A stretch of 64,000 nucleotides of DNA. It comes from Solea solea. Taxonomy: Eukaryota; Chordata; Actinopteri; Pleuronectiformes; Soleidae. The translations under genes were made by a program, and so were the position numbers. Of this stretch, positions 1-58,857 are shown piece by piece (positions within the stretch are counted from its first letter, which is position 1; every line of letters begins with the position of its first letter). Below the pieces are notes generated by a model, which ran no database searches, was not told the origin of the DNA, and was given only the letters and a program-made list of their open reading frames with translations. The DNA is taken from contig NC_081148.1 in NCBI RefSeq assembly GCF_958295425.1, positions 10,697,466 to 10,761,465 of the forward strand, in the 5' to 3' direction.

Positions 1-379
1 TATATGAACACATAAATGTGTTTTTGTATGTGTGTGTACTTTGTCTAATCCCCTCTCTTGATTATAGTTGGCCCAGTAAGTGAGACAAGGGCGTAAAGCA
101 TTAGTCTAAATAGAAAGCTGGCTGGCTGGCTATCTGTGTGTGTGGTGTGTGTGTGGTGTGTGTGTGGTGTGTGTGTGGTGTGTGTGCATGTGTGTGCGTG
201 CGTGTGTGTGTTACATGGACCTGTGCACAAGTGTGAATGAAGCGTTGCCATGTTATGACTGCTGAAGGAAAGTATGTCAGAGTTCTGAGCCCTGCTTCAT
301 TTCAGCATTACAAGTACAGGAGAAAGTGCTAATGTATGCACGTGTTTATGAGGACACAGGTACGTTATGCATCACCTAC
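1..379 (-). other. srbd1 intron at the left window edge
   Basis: This is intron sequence following the last visible srbd1 exon (donor GTAGGT at 374-379). The next exon is outside the window. It contains a GT-rich minisatellite near 135-200 and nothing else I recognise. Confidence 0.7.
132..190. repeat. GT-rich minisatellite, 10-bp unit
   Basis: About five head-to-tail copies of a 10-base unit (GTGTGTGTGG), grading into plain GT repeats up to about 210. It is distinct from an ordinary dinucleotide tract because the GG interruption recurs every ten bases. Confidence 0.85.
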
Positions 380-33923
<33,544 letters not shown>

Positions 33924-35401
33924 CTATTAGAAAATGTATAAGGCTGTCAATATCTACATCAAAGCTGTGCCATTAAATGACATCATAAACAAAATACTTT
34001 CTACCATGTGATGACATGTCTAACGCAATTTGCCCAACTGGTTACGCTAATGATAGAAAATACAGCGGATTAGCACTCTTAACTGACGTGTATCTTTAGC
34101 CATAGTTATACTCACATTCACAACAAATAAGTATTCAGATAGAGAGCACGATTGTTTAATCAGTGCTCACATTGGCACAAACATTAAATTGGATAAAAGT
34201 GGATATGAATATGAAAATGTTTGTCAGCTAACGTTAGCTGCTACTTCAAATTTGCCGCTTCACACTGACGCTAGCAAAGGTAGCGTGGCTGAATGGCTCC
34301 GCCGGGGGAACATTCGCTTGTCTAACTGTTCCTTCTCAAGTTGTAGTGGAAAAAATAACTCACTACGTGAACCTTTACACTGTTTGAAATATCCCAAATT
34401 TTTGTTGGTATCCTGTTGGAAATTGTAGTCGGTGGATTTCTGCTTCCTGCAACAATTTGGGTTTACCAATGACTACTCAGAAAGGTCTTAAAGGGCAAGT
34501 ACCCATTTTTTTAGTGAGGCTGCGCCAATTAAAGTTTTACTTCCGCCAATGAGTTTATGTTTTAGTTTGTTCGTTGTTTTTAACGTATGTTATGACCTAA
34601 AGAAGAGAACATTATATAATGCTTGTGCACTTGTTCAAGTTGTTCATTGAAAAATGTCAGTGTCAGGTTTAATGATTCATTTTGTTGTCCTACTTGTGCT
34701 AATGCAAATGTATACTCATGTGTTACATTTAATGGAGTTGTACTACAAAGCATCAACTGGTTCCATTATGCAGATGTTTTTGCCTGTATATATATACAGT
34801 CACATTCTACACACACAGAAAACCTGCAGTGCCAGGGGTCTGTATTTACTAACAAAATGGTTACAAGAATGACGAAGTGAATAAATTAATCTTATTATTC
34901 AAGTCAAGTCTATTCTATTTATATAGCCCAGCACCATAGACAATTTGGCTTGAAGGGCTTTACAGTCTGTACAGCAAGTGACACCCTCTGTCTTTAGACC
35001 CTCACATCAAGTGAGGAAAATCTCACAAAAACTCTTGTACAGGTGGAAAATATTAGAAAGAAAGAACGTTTTGTAATTTGTCAAACACAGAATTTTATCT
35101 AAAGTTTTGTTCTAAAGTCCTTTCTGTGTGGTGCCATAACGGCTGTAGTTTCAAACAGAAGAGTTCAGGTATTTGTTAAGTCTTTCCACCTTGTCTTATG
35201 TCTGCAATTTTCTCAACAACAAAAAAGTAATACTAAGTAATGCATTATCTTTACCCAACGCATTACTGTCTGAATATGTAGACAATAATAACAATCAGCA
35301 ATAACCAATGTTAAAGTATTTACCAGCTCCAAATTCAGCTTTATTAGAAATGTCATTTGTTTCTCTGTGCTTGATGATTGCAAACATCACAATACACTGC
35401 C
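33924..35401. other. srbd1 5' region and srbd1-cd74 spacer
   Basis: The two genes are divergent. Sequence close to srbd1 (about 34180-34360) has CpGs and no TATA box, consistent with a housekeeping start region; the exact start is not visible. A dispersed fish repeat lies at about 34905-35040. No coding exon was recognised here. Confidence 0.55.
34905..35040 (+). repeat. Dispersed fish repeat fragment
   Basis: Contains 'TATTTATATAGCCCAGCACC', then 'GGGCTTTACAGTCTGTACAG' and 'TAGACCCTCACATC', a block I recognise as recurring in teleost genomes. The class was not determined. Confidence 0.5.
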
Positions 35402-35440
35402 CCTGGTAACTGATGATGCAGCAACATTAGCGACCAATCA
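35402..35440 (+). promoter_or_regulatory. MHC class II-type X1-X2-Y promoter module of cd74
   Basis: CCTGGTAACTGATGATGCA (35402-35420) matches the X1 box (RFX site) running into an X2/CRE-like TGATGCA. GACCAATCAG (35432-35441) is an inverted CCAAT Y box (NF-Y site). The X-Y distance fits the helically constrained spacing of class II promoters. This module recruits CIITA and is known to drive invariant chain genes in mammals. The S/W box was not resolved with confidence. A CATATAAC TATA-like motif follows at 35526. Confidence 0.8.
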
Positions 35441-35725
35441 GAATTGTCGTTTTTAATAAGCTCATACTTTGATACGGGTTTTTCCACATGCACTGCTTTC
35501 ATTTCCTCTTGTCTCTTCGCATACACATATAACAGTGACACCTCTCTAAGTCCTATCATCATTCTTCTTACCTGTACAAAGGAAGGTAAGAAATTATTTT
35601 CAGTATGTGTGAGAGAGATTGGGAGGGGGTGATAGTATATTACGATGTGTAAATGTTTTAACTCATTTTGTGATTGTGTTTCCAGGTTTTTGGTTCTTTT
35701 GTTGGTTCTTGATTGTTTGTGAATA

Positions 35726-37640
35726 ATGTCAGATCCTGAGGTCCAAACTCAAGCTCTCCTCGGGGCACCGAGCCAGCAAGCACCAGAACAAAGGTAAGAA
35801 GTGTGTGTGTGTGTGTGTGTGTGTGTGTACAAATATGTGGCTTTTTTTTCTGCCATTAGACATTAGCTAGTCTACAGACAAACAACAATTTGTTATAATT
35901 TCATCTGGTGCTAGAAATATAACTCACTTAACTAATTCATTCATGTCACACTTTCTTCACACAATTATGAAGAAAGTATGGCGCTGTTGGCAGAAAAGCT
36001 GGTCGCATACGTTTTTTAGTGGGTTTCCAACAATGGTCTCTACAGTATGTTTCCAAATATATAGCCAATCATAGCTTTCCCTGTCGAAACACCGTAGTAT
36101 TTTTGTGAGGGTGAACATTTCAATAAATGGGGGTTTTCAAAATGAAGCTGAAAGGGGAAAGTGAAATATCCTGACATTTTGGTGCGATTTCCATGAATAC
36201 TTCCCTTATTCTAGGCCACACACATTAGTGTATCTGATGTTCCTCTGCTTCCTCCTCCTCTGACCAACCTCTCCTCTGTGTCTGTCTCAGTGGACGATAT
36301 CAAATATCAATTTTTTTCCCCCTTTGTAAAATATATCTGAGCATATTAACCATGTTCTGATCTCGGCTAAAGTATTACAATACGACAAAGCTACTTCATT
36401 GTCTCAAATTTTCAAGATCGATCATTATGTTTTTCTTCTTATTCCATTTATCCTGGCTTCACTTGCTCTCCCTCCTTTCTTTCTCATTATAGGCGCTCCA
36501 CGCGCGCCTATAAGGTGGCAGGTATAACGCTGCTGGCCTGTGTCCTGATTGTCAGCCAGGCAATGATCGCCTACTTCCTTCTCAACCAGAAAAATGAGAT
36601 CAAAACTCTGGAGGACCAGAACAATAAGCTGGATGCACAGCTGTCGAAGGGAAGATCTGGTGAGGAGGGAAACCTGCACACTGTGGCCTTTCAATGAGGA
36701 TAAATGATTTTGTTACCAGCTAAAAATATTAAATTGGATCACAAACGAGTAATGTCAATAGTAGTTTTAAAGTCACACTGATGTTTCTCACCTATTCTGT
36801 CTTTTGTCTATTCAATTAATTTCTTTCTTTAGTTTCTGCACCGATGAGATTGCCCAAGCCCATTGAAATGTTGTCCATGCTGGATGAGGTAAAATAGTCC
36901 AAATCTGGACGATTGTATTTGTGTGTTATTTTTACATGATGAAATATGCTGATGTGTTAAAGCTTATATGATCTGATATTCTTTGAGTTTCATCAACATA
37001 AATTCAGATTTAAAACAGTCACCTTTTATTTTATCAATTTCATTCATTTGAATCAAGTCATACATGTGTAAAATCAAGTTTAATTTTTTTCTTTTCGCTT
37101 TTCTGTTTGAATTCACTGATTGCAGGAGGATGCTTCCACCAGAGCCCCAGTTAAACTAGGTATTTCTATGGAGTTTGCACGTCTCCCTTTCATATATAAA
37201 CAGCATATATACATATACAAATATGCATATATATATATATATATATATACATACATATACATGTATGACTCACCTCTCCTCTCACAGACACCAACTGCCA
37301 ACTTGAAGCTGCTGGCTTGAAGCCTGTGCCGGTGCCAGAGTTCCGCCCTGTTTGTGATGAGCAGGGCCACTACCAGGCCCTTCAGTGCTACATGAGACAG
37401 TGTTGGTGTGTGAATCCAGGCGATGGGCAGCAGATCCCTGGAACCCTGAGCAATGGGCCGACCAGATGCAGTACATCTGTTGTCACCGGTGAGACATGAT
37501 AACTGGTCAATACTAAAAGTATAATGATTCTTTAGTGAATTTAATTAAGGTGCAAAGTTGTTGACAGCCACACATCTGTCATTGTAGGTTTGAACAAGGT
37601 GTTGACCATGCCACATGCTGATGCCTTGATGGAGTGGTGA
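35726..37640 (+). CDS. cd74: CD74, MHC class II invariant chain, short form with thyroglobulin domain
   Basis: Type II membrane chaperone of MHC class II in the ER and endosomes. Coding exons: 35726-35793, 36493-36659, 36833-36888, 37126-37159, 37288-37488, 37588-37636/40; about 191 aa. A non-coding first exon probably ends at 35585 (donor GTAAG), with exon 2 starting at 35686. An in-frame TGA just upstream supports the ATG. N-terminus: a di-leucine (L11-L12) sorting signal. Membrane span about 31-53, with the polar Gln of the family in SQAMIAYFL (compare GQATTAYFL in human). A helical luminal stem follows. The CLIP-like segment is at 79-97 (APMRLPKPIEMLSML). Thyroglobulin type-1 domain 112-169: six cysteines (112, 131, 142, 147, 149, 169) and CWCV. 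The trimerisation domain that normally lies between CLIP and this domain is absent; only the 11-codon exon 37126-37159 separates them. The protein ends ALME or ALMEW depending on splicing at 37637. Teleosts have more than one invariant chain gene; which paralogue this is was not settled. Confidence 0.93.
35801..35828. repeat. GT microsatellite in the first coding intron of cd74
   Basis: Fourteen GT units starting seven bases after the donor at 35794. The remainder of this 699-bp intron (35794-36492) shows nothing further. Confidence 0.95.
37226..37249. repeat. AT microsatellite in a cd74 intron
   Basis: Twelve AT units within the 128-bp intron between the 11-codon exon and the thyroglobulin exon. 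Confidence 0.9.
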
Positions 37641-37723
37641 GTGCATTATATTTTTGCATTACATATTATATTTTGGCTACTTTCAGTTGCTGTTTTCACT
37701 ATTTCTCTGTTTCTGTTTCTCAG

Positions 37724-38190
37724 ATCAGCGACGGGGACATCATTATCATATTTCTTCAGTCGACGCAACAGCCGATATATTAGCAAAGTATAATCATGCA
37801 TCTGCTTCCTATCATCTTATTACTTTGATCAATATCATATTTACAAGATTATACATGATTTTGTTATGTGACATCAACCTGTTTCTCAAATGGCTAAGAG
37901 TTAAAGATTTAAATGGTGTGTAAGTTATGTGGAGTTTACGTGAAAGAGAGGTGAACTGAGTGTTCAGAGAGAAATTCATTCATATTTTTGTGCGGCTTTC
38001 ATAAGTATATTTTTTTGTCACTGTCTCTTTATATTAATCATTATATTTAGATACTGAAATAATGAACAAGCTGACTGTTTATGTCTGACTAAAGAGGTGA
38101 AGTATTGTTATATTGTTTAACTATTAGGAACAACTGAGACGTGAAAATTATAAATATATTTTCCCCATTTAACTGAGCAACAAAAATAAA
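37724..38190 (+). other. cd74 3' untranslated exon and poly-A signal
   Basis: A good acceptor (CTGTTTCTCAG) at 37723 opens a probable 3' UTR exon. AATAAA at 38185-38190 is a plausible cleavage signal, and a second AATAAA lies at 38841-38846. Short open frames here have no family resemblance. Confidence 0.55.
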
Positions 38191-39527
38191 ACCTGTTAAA
38201 AGACAGTTTCACTTGTTTTCTTTTGCAAGTTAAATTTCAAATGATCATATTGAAAGTAGACGGCTGCTCCTACTTTGAGACATAAAGGTTGTCTCTGCTT
38301 CACTATTGACTTTTATTTCATTCATGAGGGTTATATTTGACTCATCATTGCCCAATTGATACATTTACCAAAGGAACCAGTGCAGCCAGAAGTTGCAGTG
38401 ATTGTAGCTCCCACCATATTTACAGACAAGAAGACTCTTTGGATAAGATCACAAGAGTACATTTTCCATACTGATATCAAAGCTGATCAGCGGGAGTACA
38501 TTTTTCACCTTGTGTACAAACAGATCATCCTAAATTTAAAAACAGTAAAACAATGAATGAACACCTATTCTCAACACAATTATTAGATGACAAAATCCTG
38601 CTTCCTGTTTTTGTCCAACTTTCTCAAGTCTGTCCTAACAATGATTCCACTTATTTATCTTTCTCAAGGTGCCAAATCTCATAATACTGGGTGACCTTTT
38701 GCTTTCTCAGATATTTTGGCACCTTGTATCATGATATAATGCAAATTCAGATTGTTTCATTGTTTCCACAAGATCCAAGCCTCATCCTGCTCTTTCCATG
38801 TGTGCTTGGTATTAATTTATTATTGTATCATGTACAAGTAAATAAAGCACTATGAGAGGGAAAGAAATTATTTGTTATTAAATATGTGTTGTATGTCCTT
38901 TTTATGCTGTTATGTCTCTGCATTAAGGTTTACTTATAGAAGCTGTATAAGTATTACATTGCTACTGCCCAGGGGCGTCAGTGTGTAAATACCATATTCG
39001 GCAATGTCCTTTTAAATCAGCCCTCATGGACCAAGATTTGGAAACATAAATTACGGAATCAATTTTTTAAATTTAATACATCAAATCATCATTGTTCAAA
39101 TAATAAAAACTAACTCAAACATTATGGGCTCATTATCTGATGAGTATGCCCTCACATTTCTGCTGCCAATCAAAATCAGCAGAAATTTGACTCCAGTATT
39201 CTAATTACTCTGTAATCTAACGCGTACAAACATACAAATGTACAGTGAGGTTAAATAACAACAGTGTAAGAGTGGTTAAAACGACACCAGTGACCTCAAA
39301 ACAGAGTTACCTGTGTTTGAAAAAAGAATGAAGAGAGTGAGATCCATAGCGAAGGAAAGTGGAACTGTTCTGCGTCGAGTGGTACGGACACATTTTGGTG
39401 TTACACCTTGACTGGGTTTGGTCCAATCAGCGTGCGTCGTTCTGTACATGCTGTGGACTGTCATGGAAGCCTCCATACGCCTATCTAAACTGTAAAGATC
39501 ATATTTTGTTGGTGATTTCTTGTAAAT
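38191..39527. other. cd74-pnpt1 spacer and pnpt1 upstream region
   Basis: Mostly AT-rich with nothing coding. Near pnpt1 there is a CCAATCAG box at 39423-39430, about 100 bp before the start codon, and no TATA box. Confidence 0.5.
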
Positions 39528-46888
<7,361 letters not shown>

Positions 46889-47402
46889 CGTGCCAGCACA
46901 GCAAGCCAACTTAATGATTTTTTTTCTTTTTTTTTAATAACTGACTTTTGAAAAATATACCAAACCAAGATCTTCAGTTTTTCCCACAAACTGTTCCAGA
47001 GTTGAACCTAAAGAATGTTGCAGAGTTGTTGTTGGAATGGCCGTGAAGTCACCTCCTCTGGAATGAAGTGCATCTCATCAAATTCAGCGTCCTACTTATA
47101 CTGTGGAAATGTGCACAAACTGAGAGGAACCCTCTAAAGAGAATGAGTGGAACACGTGTTGTACTTTTAAAAAATACCCTTTAATGGTGGCCTATTTTCA
47201 CAGCATCTGTTTGTCTGGTTGGATTTTCCTATATCTTCCCTCAACACAGTCACCCATCCGCGTTTACCCAGCATACATGGAACAAACTGATGAAAGTCAG
47301 TGAAAACGTACGTAAAATGAATAGCTCAGTAGCTGGCTCAGTACTACTGTAAAGCAAATGTCTAATTATGGTTTTATATATTCATTTTTTGTTTGATTCG
47401 TA

Positions 47403-47513
47403 AATAAAATTATGACTGTTGCATTGTAGTGTCAGTCACTCTTAGCAAGAAATGTCAAATGTGCACAAACCTTACTTGATTTTGACTCAAAAATCTCATC
47501 CTCAATGAATAAA
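47403..47513 (+). other. pnpt1 poly-A signals
   Basis: AATAAA at 47403-47408, about 515 bp after the stop codon, and again at 47508-47513. 46889-47402 would be the 3' UTR. Confidence 0.55.
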
Positions 47514-48575
47514 AGCCAATAAATTAATTTTAAACTATATTTTGTTTAAAGTAAATATTGATACATGCGTTGCCTGGTAACTCAAACTGACAAACAGACT
47601 GGGTGTTACCTTTAAGGAGTATCTTCCCTTAGAATTAGCTCTATAGATTAAAGAAAGGTTACAACACAGGGTGAAGTAAAAACAGTACACATGTATTGCA
47701 AATTCAAAAACTACTGAAAAAAAAAAGTAATAAAATGTTCCTCAACGAAAGATGAAGACTCGTGATGACAACTTCCAGACGTGCAGGGTTTAGTTCACAG
47801 GCACTGAAATAATTTGGTGAAGAGACAGTTTCACACACACACTGGTGAGATGTACAGCTCTGACGCTGGTGCCTCTTGATGATTTAGGTTATAGACTGTA
47901 AAAAATTGTTGTATAAGAATGTACTGAAATGTTTTGAGTGTTTGAGAGATGCATTTGAACCCTAAAATAGTATCTGACCATGCATATGTAAAATATTTTT
48001 TCAACAGCCACTAAATGAAGATGCAGCCTCCAAGTAATTGAAATTGAAGATCGCTTTAAACTACAAACATCTTAAATTTTACAGCTGTGAACTGGATTTT
48101 ATTCTGAATAATACAAACTACAGACTCTGCACTGTGAAATAATGCTAAGTGGTATAATCATTTTCTCTAGTCGGACCGAGGGCCTCTGTAAGAGTTTGTG
48201 CCCTCTTCTGCTACTCCAGACTTGGCAGGTGCCTTACTCAGGGCAGGTGCCTTACTCAGGTGTATGCAGTGCCAATGTTGGTGGTGTTTGAACGAGAAAT
48301 GCAAGAGAAATCAGTGGAAATATGACAGATAACAAGCCACCGCTCATCTCTCATACACTACCTCCCACCAAACTCTTTCAAAGGCAAGAGAACTTTGATG
48401 ACTTGGAACAAAGAAAAAGAAGTAGAAGAAGAGGAAGACTTTTTGTTGCCTCTTATAAGTAATTGAAGACTTTGCGTTTACGAAGGCCCGCCATCTTGTG
48501 CTGTCGAAAAGCGGCCCAGACCGGCCACATCAACATTTTCCACCTTTTATATTCACTTATCTGTCAAATGGTTTG

Positions 48576-48609
<34 letters not shown>

Positions 48610-48770
48610 GAGCAGGTTGGCAATACTATATTGTCACAGTGATTAATAAAAAACAAATCCTATTAAATATCATCTGTTTTAAACATTAGCATATACAGAC
48701 TGCCGCTATTATTTGTTTGTTATTTATTTTCACTTTGTTCCCCTGTAGGTGACGCGTAGTACCTGTGGAG
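47514..48770. other. pnpt1-ppp4r3b spacer
   Basis: No coding signal. It contains a tandem duplication of an 18-bp unit (GGCAGGTGCCTTACTCAG, about 48225-48260), a CTAT microsatellite (48576-48609) and a minus-strand YY1-like site at 48488-48497. Confidence 0.6.
48576..48609. repeat. CTAT tetranucleotide microsatellite
   Basis: About 8.5 copies of CTAT. Confidence 0.95.
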
Positions 48771-48779
48771 CAGCAGCTC

Positions 48780-48882
48780 TGCCATTGGATGGTTTCGATG
48801 GGAGGGGGAGACCCCGGAGCAGCGAGCGCTTGATTGACGTCGAGGAAGAAAAAGAACACAAGATCGGATTACAAGATGGCGG
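48780..48882 (+). promoter_or_regulatory. ppp4r3b core promoter elements
   Basis: An inverted CCAAT (CCATTGG) at 48782, a CRE-like TGACGTCG at 48835-48842 and a perfect YY1-type AAGATGGCGG at 48873-48882. They lie 275-375 bp upstream of the start codon with no TATA box, a typical housekeeping promoter layout. YY1 sites of this orientation commonly sit just at or downstream of the start of transcription, which would put it near 48870. Confidence 0.6.
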
Positions 48883-49156
48883 TCTGTGGACGTTAGCAAG
48901 GAGGCCATAGGAGTTCTTGTGCTCAGTGTGAATTTATACTTTATTATCAAGCCTCCCTTTGAGCTGTTTTACACCGTAAACGTAATGCGTCTGTGAATAG
49001 CGACGGGTACACTTATTCTTATTGTGAACTTTGCTAAGACGTGCATGTTTTGTAACATGCGGGTGGAAACAAAGTTAACAGATCGAGGCTAGGAAAACAG
49101 TAGACGGGGTGAAGTGATAGCTTGTTAGCACCTAGCTAGCTCCGACTCGGTTAACC

Positions 49157-55592
<6,436 letters not shown>

Positions 55593-58500
55593 GGCTACTT
55601 GTCCTCTATTTGGTCATGATGGACAGACACAAGAGTCCCTCCAGTCCTCTCCTTTGGTTGTCCCATTGGTCCTTGGCCAACTTGTGTCACCCATTGGTCT
55701 GGCTGAGGAGATGGGCAAAGATGAGCTCCCACCTCACTCAGTCCCTTTTGATCTCTGCTCCTCTTTTCTCTCAGTGGGAGGAGATGGAGAGCTTTTCTTA
55801 AACTGGAAAGAAACACCGATTAGTGTTCCTTCACCTCATTATTTTTTTTTTTGACTTTTTATTCTGCCAACAGCTTCCTTCAGGAAACCCCCAAATTCCC
55901 CATTTTAGTCCTGATCATTTCGAAAATGTATCCCATACTCCCCTGCTCTCGTAGCTCATTCCTCTTTCTGAACTACTTTCTCATTTCTCCTCCATCGTCC
56001 TATGTACCGACCAGAGGGGCTGCAATGAAATCTGTGCCAAGGCCTAACCCTGCGCAGTTGCTATAGCAACAGTAGCAAGGAAGCCCGTGGTACTACAGCA
56101 GTCTCGCAGGAGCCCTCACACGTCCTCATTTGAACTGTTCCTTCTGTCCTTCTCAAACCCGGACCAGTGAGTTCCAGAGACGGAGAAAGCCAGAACACAA
56201 CCAGCCAGTGTGAGAACTGTGAAGCAGGCCAGTCAGGCTAGCAGGACTAGCTGTTATAGTTATAGAAAGCTTGACTGGCAGAAGCAGTGTGTGAGCTGCC
56301 CTGCCACAGATTTGTCCACCTTTGTCGGAGCTAGAAGGACCGAGGCAATATGGAAGACTGAAAACAAAACATTGAGAGACAAAGGAGGTAATGATGACAT
56401 GTCAAAATATACCAGGATGAAAACATTTGAGACTTAGATCCAGAGGAGCAGGACTCATACCCTCAGAAGCCATGGCATCTGTTCGGCCGAGGCGCACACA
56501 GAACACAACACAATGTCTCACATACAGGACTGTGTTAGCCAGAAATTTCATGTCTTTGTTAAAAAGTACTGTACAGATGTTTTTTGTTCTCTTTTTAATC
56601 ATTTGCCCTTGATTTAATTTGAAGGGGAGAGAGATGGCCGCCTACCTGTGTATTTTTTTTGTTGCACAAAAGGCGGGGTCTCTGGTCATCCTTTCAGCCC
56701 CATTCATTTGATTCAATGTAAAATGCTGGTTTTAAAAATAACATTAAACTGCAGTAAAGTCATTTTTGCAGCCAACATTTTGAGGATGTCTGGAATTTTG
56801 TATTTTAAAGGATTTAAGAATATAGTGGCCTCATTTTGTTGCTGCACTCTTAACTGGGTGAAAAACCTGAGTGGTTGGTGTGTTGACGAGTAGATTTAGT
56901 CCACACTTTGTATTTTCTAAGTTTTGAGTCTCGGCATCTTCCTCTCAGATGGATCTCAGGTTCACAACTCAATTTGACACAAACAGTTGCCCACCCTGTG
57001 TGTGTGTTTGCGCGTGTGTTGTAACACTGCGAGCTGGTTGAACATCTCAGGTTTATTAGTGAATGAAGAATGACGGTCTTGAGTTTAAAGGGGCATGAGG
57101 CATCAAGATTTTTAATCCATTTTGAAGAATTCAGCTTAGTTCCACAGTTCACATTATACATATGCTGTTTTTGGCCTGTTATCACAAACTGTAAATTAAT
57201 TTTTATTAACAATTTAATTTGAGTGTCATGAATGAATAAGCTGTTTTTGTTATGATAACGATGATTTAACCCCAGAGGTCATACAGTGCAGCTTGTAAAA
57301 GAGTTGTGCTGGCTGAGAATTTCCACCATCAAATTGCAGGTTTGACTATGTCAGAGGTCAGCGACACATTTCAGTGTTGGGTCCAAACATTTTCTGGGTT
57401 GTGTTGTCCAGGTCTCACGACAAGCACGCTGTAAGGTAATCAGAAAATGCTTGATCACAAACTTAAACCGTCGGCTAAATTCTAATCGACAAGGTTGGAA
57501 CTCGAGTGAAATTAGTGCCAATGTGGTTTTCAGGAAATCAGCAGCACTGAAGCAGTGAATTGTCTTTCCTCCTGTTAGTGTCAACAACATGCACTCCACT
57601 GATGATGTTGTACCAAGTGCATTTACTACCACTATCCATTCTTAACATTTGTATGAATTTGATAAGTTTTGGAATTAAATGTGACCCTGACACTGAAATT
57701 GTGAATCGAGCTTTGATTTAATAGCTGATTTGGATACGAGATGGAATAAACCAAATCTAACCAATTGGATTTGGTAGGGATAGAATATTTTTTTATTAGT
57801 TTCAAATTGTTAGATTTGGAAGTATCTCTCACCAGACTCTGAAGATGTTACTTCTATATAGATATAGGCAATTCCTAAAATAAGGATTTTTGATGTTTGA
57901 TTTGTAGGGGAGAAATCGAGGCTCATTATCCATTAAATTGCTGGAAAATGTCTTAAAGTCATATATGAAATGAAAAGTGTAACACATAGACATAGCTTCA
58001 GATTCCGTACAGTCAAACTCTGGCATCCCAACATAGTTTCTATAAAATGTGATTTATTAAACGGCATACTCGATATTACAATATTATAATATTACATAGA
58101 AACTGCATCATGACTGCTTAAAGTGAAGACTGCAGATTAGGGTATTCCTAGTAGAAAGCGACATGCTCTTCTCTTGGCCGCCTGTTTGTGAACGTATTCG
58201 CGATGACTTGGTTGTGATCACGTCCACATCGCTCACCGGCTACAATGAGCTGCTACAGTGTTCGCTGACTCTTCCCTCCGTGAATCTTCACAGCGGAGGA
58301 AAACATGACGGTAGACGATACCCGGCAAACGATGCGTTCACCTTAACATGAGACTCTCATCGTTCGCTGATTTACTACAGGGTTTATTGGTTGAGGACAT
58401 ATCACTCATTAATCTTGGACAGTCCAAATTGTCAAGAGTAAATATTGCCCACTTGGTGGCAAAGGAATGAAAGTAAAAGTCAAATCAAAGCCATAACGGG

Positions 58501-58857
58501 TGCTGTGCGTCAGCCTAGTTACATTAGCAGCATATTGTCTGACTGGTCTCTGTGCATTTCAGTTGGCCTCATGTTTTTGATCAAACAGGTCTGAGAATAC
58601 CCTGGTTACAGGTAAAGAGTGGAGACTGACCCATTCTGGTACATTCAGTAAAAACAAGGTACATGGCCATGAAAAGAAATTCTCATACCTTTTATATATC
58701 ATCTGGGACACACACACACAAAAAACCCCACCATGAAATGTGTTTATATGTAGTGAATTATCTGCCTGGTGGCAAAGGAAGTCATGTGTTTGATTCCAGG
58801 AGCAAAGGTGAACAAGAATACTAGCAGTTGGAGGGAGGAGGGAGGAGGGAGGGGGTG
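55593..58857. other. 3' UTRs and spacer between convergent ppp4r3b and cfap36
   Basis: The ppp4r3b 3' UTR probably covers at least 55593 to about 56770 (ATTAAA 56743-56748; AATAAA 57745-57750 is a later option). On the minus strand, AATAAA for cfap36 is found at 58383-58388 and 58053-58058. The many short open frames here have no family support. Confidence 0.5.

Noticed and set aside
34270..34345. tRNA-like start (GGTAGCGTGGCTGAATGG)
   Set aside because: No B box, no acceptor pairing and no cloverleaf could be built; it is part of the srbd1 5' region.
37724..37923. Possible extra coding exon of cd74
   Set aside because: The junction itself creates a TGA stop, so this exon is 3' UTR.
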